From assembly GCF_007858255.1 (NCBI RefSeq), contig NZ_VFEU01000012.1, forward strand, positions 1 through 64,000: a DNA stretch of 64,000 bases, in the 5' to 3' direction. The notes beneath the pieces were generated by a model. That model searched no databases and was not told the origin of the DNA. It was given only the letters and a program-made list of their open reading frames with translations. Positions 50,322-58,527 of the stretch are shown here, in pieces. Numbering within the stretch: the first letter of the stretch is position 1; each line of letters begins with the position of its first letter. Made by a program: the position numbers and the translations under genes. Origin of the DNA: Pseudomonas rhodesiae (GTDB lineage: Bacteria; Pseudomonadota; Gammaproteobacteria; Pseudomonadales; Pseudomonadaceae).

Positions 50322-51512
50322 CTAACCGGGATGGCCATCGACACGTGGGCGGCACAGCATCGGGCCGTAGCGCCACAGGTACAGGCCGAGTCCGACGGTC
50401 CAGCAGACCGCCGCCAGCCACAGTGCGGCGAGCGGCCACACCAATACCAGCAGCACGCGGCAGACAGCGGCCAGGTTCAGCAGTACAAAGGCCAGGGTCA
50501 TGCCGCTGGGCGGCTGCAAGGGCCGGCCGGTGTGACCAAGGCTGACGCGGGCGATCATCGCCAGAATCAACCCGCCCATGGCGCCCACCGTCAAGGCGTG
50601 CACCGCCAGGCTGGGGTTGAGCGGCGCGCCGAAATGCCACAGCGCCATGCCCAGGCACGCCACCGCGAGCCAGGCATACGCCAGGTGCAGCGACCACAGC
50701 AGCGGCACCCGCCACAGACCCCGGTCATGCCAGCGCAACAGACGCACCACATGCCCCGCCGCCAGCGCGGCGAACAGCACGCCGGTCCAGGGGCTGGCCG
50801 ACAGCGACAACCCTACGGCATACAACACCGCCACCAGCAGCGAGCCGCCGAGCAACAGACGGTCCAGCCACGGCCACGGCTTGACCGCTTCGACCCGGCC
50901 CACACCGCGCTGGGTGAAGAACGGAATCACCCGCCCACCGATCAAGCCCATCATCGCCGCCACCAGCCACACGCCGGTCAACACCGACTGGCGCTGCCAG
51001 CCTTCGTCCTGGCGCCACAGCCCATACAGCGACAGCCCGTCCGCCACGGCCAACAGCGCCAGCACCAGCACCACCGGGTAATTGCGCGACTGCCGCACTT
51101 GCCAAAGGGTCCAGCCCATCACGCCGGCGACGGCCAGCGGGAACGCCAGCTCCAGCAGTGTGAGCACCGGCCAGGGCAAATCCAGCAGCCAACCGATGCG
51201 CGCCGCCAGCCACAACGCCGCCAGCCCCTGCAAGGCGCCGCCGCTGAGCCCCGGGCGGCCGGTCCAAGTCTGCACGGCCGTGAGCAAGAACCCGGCGATG
51301 ATCGCCAGGCCAAAGCCGAACAGCAGTTCATGCCGATGCCAGGCCAGCCAACCGCCGGCTGGTTGCCAGGCCCCCGTGTGCCCGCCCAGGGCCAGCAGCC
51401 ATAACGGGATAACCAACGCGGCCAACAGGCAGGCGCCGAGGAAAAATGGCCGGAAAGCCAGGCGAAACAACGGGGTAATCGACAAGGCCTTGCGCCGATC
51501 GAGCACTTGCAT
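50322..51512 (-). CDS. nnrS: NnrS family protein
   Basis: A 396-aa inner-membrane protein with about 12 helices. Family features include LFRLAFRPFFLGA at the start, WHRHELLFGFGLAIIAGFLLTAVQTWTGRP, MGLIGGRVIPFFTQRGVG, ALTVGAMGGLILAMIARVSLGHTGRPL and a conserved His set. NnrS proteins contain heme and copper and protect against nitrosative stress when NO is made. The start at 51512 is 56 bases from the ANR-type box shared with the dnr side. It precedes the CopD-like gene by nine bases. Confidence 0.92.
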   Translation of the reverse strand: MQVLDRRKALSITPLFRLAFRPFFLGACLLAALVIPLWLLALGGHTGAWQPAGGWLAWHRHELLFGFGLAIIAGFLLTAVQTWTGRPGLSGGALQGLAALWLAARIGWLLDLPWPVLTLLELAFPLAVAGVMGWTLWQVRQSRNYPVVLVLALLAVADGLSLYGLWRQDEGWQRQSVLTGVWLVAAMMGLIGGRVIPFFTQRGVGRVEAVKPWPWLDRLLLGGSLLVAVLYAVGLSLSASPWTGVLFAALAAGHVVRLLRWHDRGLWRVPLLWSLHLAYAWLAVACLGMALWHFGAPLNPSLAVHALTVGAMGGLILAMIARVSLGHTGRPLQPPSGMTLAFVLLNLAAVCRVLLVLVWPLAALWLAAVCWTVGLGLYLWRYGPMLCRPRVDGHPG

Positions 51513-51568
51513 AACAGGGTCTCCCTTCAGGACTGTGACGATGTTGCGCCGATGGCCGTGCGTTGCCC

Positions 51569-51582
51569 TTGTCGTAGATCAA
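51569..51582. promoter_or_regulatory. ANR-type box between nnrS and dnr
   Basis: TTGTCGTAGATCAA fits TTGAT-N4-ATCAA with two mismatches in the left half. Its centre predicts starts near 51617 for the micro-ORF/dnr side (32 bases before its ATG) and near 51534 for nnrS (22 bases before its ATG). ANR is known to activate dnr in P. aeruginosa. Confidence 0.65.
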
Positions 51583-51648
51583 GTCGCGGCCCAGCCATCG
51601 CGCGTACGCTTGCGCTACGCCAATATTGACTATCACCGTGGAGCCACG

Positions 51649-51738
51649 ATGAAAAACGCCTACGTCCCCCTCGCCTGGTTTGTGATCCTTGGCTCCATGC
51701 TCGCTGCGGCCAGCGGCGTGTCCCTGGTGTTGGTGTGA
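51649..51738 (+). CDS. 29-aa single-helix membrane micro-protein preceding dnr
   Basis: An open frame of 29 codons encodes a short peptide: a charged start (MKNAY), one hydrophobic helix of about 20 residues, and LVLV at the end. GTGGAG lies six bases before the ATG, and its stop overlaps the GTG start of dnr, so translation would be coupled. It resembles in size the single-helix accessory subunits of terminal oxidases (CcoM, CydX), but has no recognised match. It may also be a leader peptide. Confidence 0.55.
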   Translation: MKNAYVPLAWFVILGSMLAAASGVSLVLV

Positions 51739-52451
51739 ACGCCCCGCTGATTTTCAAGGAGCCAGGCCGGGTGTTGCATCGCGTGCATCACCAGATCCTG
51801 CGCAGCCACCACCTGTTCGAACCGCTGAACGAGGAGGAACTGGACGACTTGATGAGCAGCAGCCAGTTGCTCAGCGTCGACAAAGGCGAGCCGTTGTTCC
51901 GCCAGGGCGAGCCGGCCGAGGCGTTTTATTTCGTGATTGCCGGCGCGGTGAAGATCTACCGCCTGACCCCGGATGGCCAGGAGAAGGTCTTTGAGGTGAT
52001 CGGCGAGCGACAGACCTTCGCCGAGGCGATGATGCTGATGGACACTCCCAACTATGTGGCCTGCGCTGAAGCGGTGTGCCCGACCCAGTTGTACCGGTTG
52101 TCCAACGCCACCTATATGCGCCTGTTGCACAGCAACAGCCGCCTGACCTTTGCCCTGCTCGGCAAGCTGTGTGTGCGCCTGCACCAGCGGGTCAACGAGA
52201 TCGAAACCCTGTCGCTGAAAAACGCTACGCACCGTGTGGTGCGCTATCTGCTGACCCAACTGATGCACTTGCACGGCGGTGACAGCCGTTTTGAACTGCC
52301 GATGGCCAACCAGTTGATCGCCGGGCACCTGTCGATCCAGCCGGAGACGTTTTCGCGAATTATCCGGCGCTTGATCGACGAACACATCATCACTCAGGAC
52401 GGTCGCCAGATCACCATTCTCGACCGTGCGCGCCTGGAGCAATTCGAGTGA
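51735..52451 (+). CDS. dnr: NO-responsive transcriptional regulator Dnr
   Basis: A 238-aa Crp/Fnr protein clearly of the DNR type: VHHQILRSHHLFEPL, FRQGEPAEAFYFVIAGAVKIYRLTPDGQEKV, TFAEAMMLMDTPNYVA, RLHQRVNEIETLSLKNATHRVVRYLL and an HTH with SIQPETFSRIIRRL. It has no N-terminal Cys cluster; by family knowledge it binds heme and NO. It activates nir, nor and related genes. It starts with GTG overlapping the micro-ORF stop. It is followed by dnrP (ATGA overlap) and then convergent norD. Confidence 0.96.
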   Translation: MNAPLIFKEPGRVLHRVHHQILRSHHLFEPLNEEELDDLMSSSQLLSVDKGEPLFRQGEPAEAFYFVIAGAVKIYRLTPDGQEKVFEVIGERQTFAEAMMLMDTPNYVACAEAVCPTQLYRLSNATYMRLLHSNSRLTFALLGKLCVRLHQRVNEIETLSLKNATHRVVRYLLTQLMHLHGGDSRFELPMANQLIAGHLSIQPETFSRIIRRLIDEHIITQDGRQITILDRARLEQFE

Positions 52452-52639
52452 AAACCTGCCTGTATTGCCAACGGCGCAACGCGCTGGAACGCGATACCTG
52501 CGAAGGCTGCGGCATGCCGCTGCCGGCGTCCGAGGCCAGCGGCATGGCCCGCCGACTGAGCCGCTTCCAATGGTTCTGCGTGGGCCTCACGCTGTTTTGC
52601 GTCGCCATGTTCTTCTGGCTGCCACGGGACATCTACTGA
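52448..52639 (+). CDS. dnrP: DnrP-like small zinc-ribbon membrane protein
   Basis: A 63-aa protein with a zinc-ribbon-like CLYCQRRNALERDTCEGCG (two Cys pairs) followed by one membrane helix at about residues 41-58. The position directly after dnr matches the gene called dnrP in denitrifying pseudomonads. It starts inside the dnr stop (ATGA). The 3' end overlaps the convergent norD by seven bases. The molecular role is unknown. Confidence 0.85.
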   Translation: MKTCLYCQRRNALERDTCEGCGMPLPASEASGMARRLSRFQWFCVGLTLFCVAMFFWLPRDIY

Positions 52640-54477
52640 CGTTCGGTCAATTGCCGGTACAGCTGCGGTAAGCGCTGGGGCAACTGGCCGGGTTGGCGGA
52701 TCAGGGTAAAGCCATGGGCACCGAACATGTACGGCAGGTAGTCGCCGGCCTGTTTGTCGATGGTGATACAGAACGGGATCAACCCCTGGCGCCGCGCCTC
52801 CAACACCGCCTGACGGGTGTCTTCGACGCCGTAGCGTCCTTCATACAGGTCCAGGTCATTGGGCTTGCCGTCGGTCAACAGCAACAGCAATTTGCGCCGT
52901 TGGGCGCAGGCCCCGAGCAACTGGGTGGCTTGGCGAATGGCCGCGCCCATGCGCGTGTAGTACCCGGGCTTGAGCGCTTGGATCGCGCCGCGGGTGTGGT
53001 CGTCGTAGGGTTGCGCAAAACTTTTGAGCTGTTGCAAACGCACCTGATGGCGACGCAGGGATGAAAACCCATACAGCGCAAAACGATCCCCCGCCCCCGC
53101 CAGGCTTTCGCCGAACAGCAGCAGGCTGTCGCGGATCACGTCGATCACGGTTTGCTCGTCGTTCAGGTGCGCATCGGTGGACATCGACACGTCCGCCAGC
53201 AGCAAGCACGCGAGGTCGCGATGGTGGTGACGCTGCTCCAGGAACAGCCCCCGTTCGGCACAGGCGCCGTGCTGACGCTCGACGTGAAAATCCAGCCAGG
53301 CCTGCAAGTCCAATTCACTGCCTTGGGCTTGCTGGCGCTGCCACTGGCGGTCGGTGCGCAGGCGCATAAATTGCTGGCGCAGGCGCCGAGCCTCGGCGTG
53401 TAGACGGGGCGGCAAGGGTTGTGGCTGGGCGTCGCGCGGTTGCATCGTTTGCAGATTGACGAAGCCGTCTTGCAGGCACTGGCGGCGGTAGTCCCATTCG
53501 GGCAGTCTGATGCCCTCCCCCAAGGGAAGGTCATCCACATCCGCCGGCGGCAGGTCCAGGTGCAGCTTGAGGCCGCCGCTCTTGCGCACCCGCTGGCGCG
53601 ACAGGCTCAAGTGGTCGAGGTCTTCGGCGACACGGGCGGCGTCGGGGTCGTGGCTGTCATCGGACCAGCGATCAAGCTCGACGTGTTCGCTCCAACTGAA
53701 CAGGTTCTCCAGGCGCACCACCAGCAGGCCGCCGTCGCGGCTGTGATCGTCCACACGGCTGGCACGCTTGGGCGCGCCCTGCTGCTCGCCGGGCGGGGTG
53801 GCGAAGTCGTCGCCGTCGTGATCTTCACCGTTCAGGGCTTGAGGCGAATCCAGGCGCAACGGCGGATAGAGCCATAAGGGCAGCGGCCAGGCGGCACGTT
53901 CGCTACGGGGCAGCTGGCGCACACTGCCCGGCTCGCGCAGGGCCTTGCGCAAGGCGTTTTCCAGGGTGGCTTCAGCGCGATTGAGGCTGGCCGGGTCGGG
54001 GCGCAGCGCGATATGGGCTTCCACCAAACGCTGGTAGCTGGGCAGCAGCGCCGGGTAGCGTTGCAGCAGCAGCCAGGTCCAGCGTTGGTTGTCCCGGGCC
54101 CAATGGGTCATGGGGCCGGCGTGGGCGGCCAGCAGCGCCAGCCAGCGGTACAACTCCAGGTTCAACGCGACGGTCGGGAACACCGCCAGGCTCGACGGCA
54201 GGCGCAGGCGGTTGCCATCGCAGCAGGCCAGTGGCGCCTGCTTGCAGGTGCCGGCGATGCGCATCAGCAGGTTGCGACGCAGCAGCAGGTCGCGCTCGCT
54301 GGCGGCTTCCAGGGCGATCCCACTGGCACCGCCCAGGGCACGGAACAATAGCGCCAGGCTGCGCTGGCGGTCGGCCAGATCGACCCGCGCGTGGGGAAAA
54401 TCCACGCGGGCACGGCGGGTGATAAAGCGATGCCAGACACTGCCGACCCACTCTTCCAGCTCCAGGGTAAAGGCCAT
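52633..54477 (-). CDS. norD: NorD, nitric oxide reductase activation protein
   Basis: A 614-aa protein. A large N-terminal helical part is followed by a von Willebrand A domain from about residue 420 with the MIDAS pattern LLADVSMSTD, then GDRFALYGFSS and LLTDGKPNDLDLYEGRYG. It works with the MoxR-type ATPase NirQ to activate NorCB (known from Paracoccus and Pseudomonas). It is separated from norB by 279 bases containing a REPIN, so may have its own promoter or read through. Translation starts at 54477 with GGAG upstream. Confidence 0.93.
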   Translation of the reverse strand: MAFTLELEEWVGSVWHRFITRRARVDFPHARVDLADRQRSLALLFRALGGASGIALEAASERDLLLRRNLLMRIAGTCKQAPLACCDGNRLRLPSSLAVFPTVALNLELYRWLALLAAHAGPMTHWARDNQRWTWLLLQRYPALLPSYQRLVEAHIALRPDPASLNRAEATLENALRKALREPGSVRQLPRSERAAWPLPLWLYPPLRLDSPQALNGEDHDGDDFATPPGEQQGAPKRASRVDDHSRDGGLLVVRLENLFSWSEHVELDRWSDDSHDPDAARVAEDLDHLSLSRQRVRKSGGLKLHLDLPPADVDDLPLGEGIRLPEWDYRRQCLQDGFVNLQTMQPRDAQPQPLPPRLHAEARRLRQQFMRLRTDRQWQRQQAQGSELDLQAWLDFHVERQHGACAERGLFLEQRHHHRDLACLLLADVSMSTDAHLNDEQTVIDVIRDSLLLFGESLAGAGDRFALYGFSSLRRHQVRLQQLKSFAQPYDDHTRGAIQALKPGYYTRMGAAIRQATQLLGACAQRRKLLLLLTDGKPNDLDLYEGRYGVEDTRQAVLEARRQGLIPFCITIDKQAGDYLPYMFGAHGFTLIRQPGQLPQRLPQLYRQLTERQ

Positions 54478-54593
54478 GGGATGGGCTCCAAGTTAGGGGA
54501 TTTGACGGGCACGCCGGGATCCAAATGTGTGAGGGGCTGCAGCTGGGCAGAGGTGTCTAAACAAATTCCACAGACTGACACCTGACGCTGTGG

Positions 54594-54717
54594 TGAGCAG
54601 GCTTGCCCTGCGCTGGGCCGCGCAGCGCCCCCCCAGCCAGACGCCTCGGTATACCAGATGAAACGCATCGTCTGGAATGGGGCTGCTTCGCAGCCCAGCG
54701 CAGGGCAAGCCTGCTCA
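54594..54717. repeat. REPIN-like inverted REP pair between norB and norD
   Basis: A left arm TGAGCAGGCTTGCCCTGCG and a right arm CGCAGGGCAAGCCTGCTCA are perfectly inverted, with an inner GCTGGGCCGC / GCAGCCCAGC match. It is the same family as 113-238. Outer flanks also hold an inverted ATCCAAATGTG / CACATTTGGAT pair (near 54520 and 54738). It splits norCB from norD. Confidence 0.8.
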
Positions 54718-54756
54718 CTACCACAAATCTGCTCCCACATTTGGATCGCGTTACTT

Positions 54757-56178
54757 TCAGTAGACGATCGGCACCGCTGCTCCAGCCATCCGGGCGCGTT
54801 GCCGGAAGCTGTACAGGTAGCAGAGCAGCCCAAGCAGGAACACCAGGCCGCAAACCAATCGGGCCCAGAACAGCAGGCGCAGATGCTCCACCGTAGCCAT
54901 GAACGGCAGTGCCACGCCATCCACCGGCCAGCGCTGCAACCACACTTGCACGGCGCCGGCGGCGGTGAGGAACAGCGTGATCATCACCATCGACAGCACC
55001 ATCATCCAGAAGCCCCACACTTCGACGGTCTGCGAGCGCGCATCCGGCGCTTCACCGATTCCGCGCAAGCGCGGCATGGCGTAGCTGATCAGGGTCATCA
55101 CGATCATGGCGTAGGCGCCGAAGAACGCCAGGTGGCCGTGAGCCGCCGTGAGCTGAGTGCCGTGGGTGTAGAAGTTGACCGGTGCCAGGGTATGCAGGAA
55201 CCCCCATACACCCGCGCCGAAAAACGCCGTGACCGTGGTGCCCTTGGCCCACAACGTCGCCGCGCGATTAGGGTGCTGGCGCCGCCGGCGTTTGACCATG
55301 GTGAAGGCGAACATCACCATCGCCAGGAACGGCAGCGGTTCCAGGGCCGAGAAGATCGAACCGACCCACAGCCACACCTGCGGTGCGCCGATCCAGAAAA
55401 AGTGGTGGCCGGTGCCGATGATGCCGGTGATCAAGGCCATGGCGATGATCACGTACAACCATTTTTCCACTACTTCGCGGTCGACCCCGGTGACCTTGAT
55501 CAGCACGAACGCCAGCATCGAGCCCATGATCAATTCCCACACGCCTTCCACCCACAGATGCACCACCCACCACCAGTAGAACTTGTCCCGCGCCAGGTTG
55601 CCGGGGTTGTAGAAGGAGAACAGGAAGAACACCGCGAGGCCGATCAGACCGGTCATCATCACCAGGCTGACCGTGGTTTTGCGGCCTTTGAGCAGGGTCA
55701 TGCCGATGTTGTAGAGAAAGCCCAGGCACACCACCACGATGCCCATTTTGGTGATGGTCGGTTGCTCTAGAAACTCACGCCCCATAGTCGGCAGCAATTC
55801 GTTGTGGGTCAGTTTGGCCAGCGCCGCATACGGCACCAGCAGGTAGCCGAGAATGGTCAGCACCCCCGCCACGGCGAACACCCAGAACAGCAGAATCGCC
55901 AGTTTGGGGCTGTGCAGCTCGCGGTCGGCCTCTTCGGGCACCAAGTAATACGCGGCCCCCATAAAGCCGAACAGTAGCCACACGATCAGCAGATTGGTGT
56001 GAACCATCCGCGCCACGTTGAAAGGAATCAGCGGGAACAGAAAGTCGCCGATTACGTATTGCAGGCCCATGATCAGCCCGAACAGCACCTGGCCGACGAA
56101 CAGCATCAGCGCAAACACGAAGTAGGGTTTGGCCACGGCCTGGGATTGGAATTTCAGATAGGGGTTGGCGCTGCGCAT
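54757..56178 (-). CDS. norB: nitric oxide reductase subunit B (NorB)
   Basis: A 473-aa membrane protein with 12 helices, the catalytic cytochrome b subunit of cNor. Expected His and Glu regions are present (VHTNLLIVWLLFGFMGAAYYLVPEE, HLWVEGVWELIMG, TGIIGTGHHFFWIG, HGHLAFFGAYAMI). They hold heme b, heme b3 and the non-heme FeB site. It reduces two NO to N2O using electrons from NorC. It starts three bases after norC. Confidence 0.97.
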   Translation of the reverse strand: MRSANPYLKFQSQAVAKPYFVFALMLFVGQVLFGLIMGLQYVIGDFLFPLIPFNVARMVHTNLLIVWLLFGFMGAAYYLVPEEADRELHSPKLAILLFWVFAVAGVLTILGYLLVPYAALAKLTHNELLPTMGREFLEQPTITKMGIVVVCLGFLYNIGMTLLKGRKTTVSLVMMTGLIGLAVFFLFSFYNPGNLARDKFYWWWVVHLWVEGVWELIMGSMLAFVLIKVTGVDREVVEKWLYVIIAMALITGIIGTGHHFFWIGAPQVWLWVGSIFSALEPLPFLAMVMFAFTMVKRRRRQHPNRAATLWAKGTTVTAFFGAGVWGFLHTLAPVNFYTHGTQLTAAHGHLAFFGAYAMIVMTLISYAMPRLRGIGEAPDARSQTVEVWGFWMMVLSMVMITLFLTAAGAVQVWLQRWPVDGVALPFMATVEHLRLLFWARLVCGLVFLLGLLCYLYSFRQRARMAGAAVPIVY

Positions 56179-56181
56179 GGC

Positions 56182-56622
56182 TCAGCCCTCCTTGTTCGGT
56201 GGCCATTTATTGGTATCGATCTTCGAACTCCATTTAAGGAACTCGGCCATGTCATCCACCTCTTGGTCAGTGAGGTTGAATTGCGGCATGGCCCGGCGCC
56301 CCTGTACACCCAGGGGCTGCATTTTCATCCAGGCATGCAGGAACGGTTTAAACCCCTCTTCACCCCCGCGCCGCTTGAACACATTGCCCAGCTCCGGCGC
56401 AAAGTAAGCGCCCTCGCCGAGCAGGGTGTGGCAGCCGATGCAATTGTTGCGCTCCCACACACCCTTGCCGCGCACCACCGATTCGGTGAGCTGGTCAACG
56501 TTGCTGCGGGTGGGAAAGGTTTGTTCGGTGTGATAGGTCAGGGCCAGGAAAATCAGGAAGAAGAACACGCTTCCTCCGAAGTAGATACTCCTGGCCATGC
56601 CCTTGGTGAAGGTATCTGACAT
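56182..56622 (-). CDS. norC: nitric oxide reductase subunit C (NorC)
   Basis: A 146-aa membrane-anchored cytochrome c. One N-terminal helix (about residues 12-30) is uncleaved. The heme c site is Cys61-x2-Cys64-His65 (CIGCHTLLGEGAYFAPEL), with the Met ligand near MKMQPLGVQGRRAMPQF. It passes electrons from soluble cytochromes to NorB. The first gene of norCB. A perfect ANR/DNR box lies 58-72 bases before its start. Confidence 0.97.
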   Translation of the reverse strand: MSDTFTKGMARSIYFGGSVFFFLIFLALTYHTEQTFPTRSNVDQLTESVVRGKGVWERNNCIGCHTLLGEGAYFAPELGNVFKRRGGEEGFKPFLHAWMKMQPLGVQGRRAMPQFNLTDQEVDDMAEFLKWSSKIDTNKWPPNKEG

Positions 56623-56680
56623 GGTCGCTTCCTCATGGCTTGGCGGGGGTCATGATAGGAAGGCGGCGGGCGAAAACGGC

Positions 56681-56694
56681 TTGATGGCGATCAA
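56681..56694. promoter_or_regulatory. perfect ANR/DNR box of norCB
   Basis: TTGATGGCGATCAA matches TTGAT-N4-ATCAA exactly. The centre predicts a transcription start near 56646, 24 bases before norC. The remaining 56695-56930 holds no gene; a GTAGC-N6-GCTAC repeat at 56905-56920 just before the toxin gene could be its operator. Confidence 0.9.
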
Positions 56695-56930
56695 GAAATG
56701 TTGATGGTTTTGGTCGGGTATGGAACGGACCCACCTGCCACTTCATTCGGCACAAATGGGAGTGCTCTAAACGAGCTTCAGCGCATGAGGGCGGAAGGAG
56801 AAACACGCGCTAATAGTCTCGTCTGGCCGCAAGTGCGACCGCTGGACTAGGTTTTTTTCTTCCGGTTCTTTACGGAACTAAAAATCCACTAGCAATCACA
56901 GGACGTAGCCAGTAAGCTACATTAAATTGT

Positions 56931-57233
56931 ATGACCAATCTGATCGGCAGGACGCCGGAGTTCGATACATGGCTCGACGGTATGAGAGATATCGATGGAA
57001 AAGCCGCTGTACTGACGCGGTTGGATCGAGCCGAGGAAAACAACTTCGGCGATTGTGAACCCGTTGGCGACGGCATGAGTGAAATGCGTGTGTTTGTCGG
57101 GCCTGGCTACAGAATTTATTTTGTGCGTACGGGTATCGCTGCTTACTTGATGCTTTGGGGCAGCGATAAAACCGACCAGAAAAGAGCGATCAAACGGGCA
57201 AAAGAGATTCTCGATGCCCTGAGAGGTGGATGA
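56931..57233 (+). CDS. RelE/HigB-type addiction module toxin
   Basis: A 100-aa protein of the putative addiction-module killer group (RelE/ParE fold): FDTWLDGMRDIDGKAAVLTRLDRAEENNFGD, then GMSEMRVFVGPGYRIYFVRTG, LMLWGSDKTDQKRAIKRAKEIL. Such toxins cut mRNA at ribosomes. The partner antitoxin gene begins just one base after the stop. The pair lies between norCB and nirQOP, on the other strand, interrupting an otherwise continuous denitrification block; base use is somewhat more AT-rich than its neighbours. Confidence 0.9.
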   Translation: MTNLIGRTPEFDTWLDGMRDIDGKAAVLTRLDRAEENNFGDCEPVGDGMSEMRVFVGPGYRIYFVRTGIAAYLMLWGSDKTDQKRAIKRAKEILDALRGG

Positions 57234-57234
57234 A

Positions 57235-57624
57235 ATGACTGAATCGAAATTCAAACCCGAGGACATGCCGGTCCTCGATCTTGATACCTCCGGCACAAGC
57301 GTTTATGAGGCTTCGCGCTTCCTCGACAGCCCGGAAACCATCAGCGCTTATCTGGCGCAAAGCATGCAATCGCACGACCCGCAGTTGCTGATGAAAGCGC
57401 TTGCCGAAGTGGCCAAGGCCCAAGGTGTGAACAAGGTGGCGGAAGCTGCGGGGGTTAATCGCGAGAGCCTGTATAAAACGCTCAAGGGTGGCTCGAAAAC
57501 CCGTTATGAAACGGTCCAGAAGCTGATGCTGGCCTTAGGTGTCGAACTGACTGTACAGCCGATTGCAGCAGCGAGGCTCAAGAGAACTGTACGAACCAAG
57601 CCGTCGGCGCCCGGTAAGCTCTGA
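57235..57624 (+). CDS. HigA-type addiction module antitoxin
   Basis: A 129-aa protein with an HTH near residues 60-110 (KAQGVNKVAEAAGVNRESLYKTLKGGSKTRYETVQKLM), a typical addiction-module antidote of the HigA/Xre group. The ATG at 57235 follows GAGGTGGATGAA; a start three codons earlier is possible. It neutralises the upstream toxin and probably represses the pair's promoter. The C-terminal tail is basic (RLKRTVRTKPS). The 106 bases up to nirP hold no gene. Confidence 0.9.
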   Translation: MTESKFKPEDMPVLDLDTSGTSVYEASRFLDSPETISAYLAQSMQSHDPQLLMKALAEVAKAQGVNKVAEAAGVNRESLYKTLKGGSKTRYETVQKLMLALGVELTVQPIAAARLKRTVRTKPSAPGKL

Positions 57625-57730
57625 GCGAACGACCGTCCTCAGTGGCAGGCTCGCCTCCCAGCGCCCCAGGCCATGAGGCGCGCGGTTCAGGCATTGGTGT
57701 CCTGCCAGGTCCTTGAGGGTGATCGAATTC

Positions 57731-57958
57731 TCAAGCGCTCAACCCTACAATCCCCGCCAACACCACCAGCCCCCACCCCAGCATCGCCACCCTCCACTTC
57801 CAGGGCCCGTGCCGCAACTCCATAAACCCATCCACAATCACCCAGCCCTTGACCATCGCCAGCAACACCACTACCCCCGCCGCGCCACTCCACACGGTGC
57901 CGAGGCTCAGTACCATCAGGCCCGCCCAACACAGCCACAACCTCACTGAGCTGTTCAT
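57731..57958 (-). CDS. nirP: NirP/NorF-like small membrane protein (COX subunit IV-type)
   Basis: A 75-aa protein with three hydrophobic helices (LWLCWAGLMVLSLG, AGVVVLLAMVKGWVIVDGFMEL, VAMLGWGLVVLAGIVG). It resembles the NorF/NirP proteins and the prokaryotic cytochrome c oxidase subunit IV group. It overlaps the nirO stop region by ATGA. In P. aeruginosa the nirQOP genes have this layout. Its role is accessory to energy conservation in denitrification and is not known in detail. Confidence 0.78.
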   Translation of the reverse strand: MNSSVRLWLCWAGLMVLSLGTVWSGAAGVVVLLAMVKGWVIVDGFMELRHGPWKWRVAMLGWGLVVLAGIVGLSA

Positions 57959-58527
57959 CGGATCACATACACCAGGGCAAACAACACCACCCACACCAGG
58001 TCGACCATGTGCCAATACAACACGCCGGATTCCAGCCCACTCAAACGCGGTGCCAGGTACTGCCGTTGCCAGCAGCGCCACCCGAGCCAAGCGAGAATCA
58101 CCAGGCCCAGCAGCACATGCAAAAAGTGAAAGCCGGTGACGATCCAGTACAAGGTGAAGAACGTGCTGCGCTCAAGCCCCAGCCCTGCGTCGATCAGATG
58201 GCGGTATTCGGTGAGTTTGATCCACACATACACCAGCGCCACCAGCCATGCGCCGAGCAGCAAGACACTACCGCGCCGCGCGCGACCCAGGCGCACCTGC
58301 TGCACGGCCAATGCGGCCAACGCACCCGCGCTCAACAGGCTGTAGGTCATTGCCAGGCCGGTCGAGGTATCCAGTTGCGCGCGCCCTAGGGCGAACACCT
58401 CGGGCTGAAGCCGCTGGGTCACGGCAAACGCCAGGATCAATATCGCGAACACGGTCAGTTCAGCGAGGATGAACAACCACATCGCCACGTCCCCCGGCAG
58501 GCGCCGGGGCTCAGGCAAAGTGCACAT
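57955..58527 (-). CDS. nirO: NirO/NorE-like cytochrome c oxidase subunit III family protein
   Basis: A 190-aa membrane protein with five helices, homologous by pattern to subunit III of heme-copper oxidases (GDVAMWLFILAELTVFAILILAF, then TGFHFLHVLLGLVILAW and WHMVDLVWVVLFALVYV). Such NorE/NirO proteins accompany nor genes. The start lies within the nirQ end (17-base overlap), and the end overlaps nirP by ATGA; all three form nirQOP. The function is unclear; nothing catalytic is conserved. Confidence 0.88.
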   Translation of the reverse strand: MCTLPEPRRLPGDVAMWLFILAELTVFAILILAFAVTQRLQPEVFALGRAQLDTSTGLAMTYSLLSAGALAALAVQQVRLGRARRGSVLLLGAWLVALVYVWIKLTEYRHLIDAGLGLERSTFFTLYWIVTGFHFLHVLLGLVILAWLGWRCWQRQYLAPRLSGLESGVLYWHMVDLVWVVLFALVYVIR

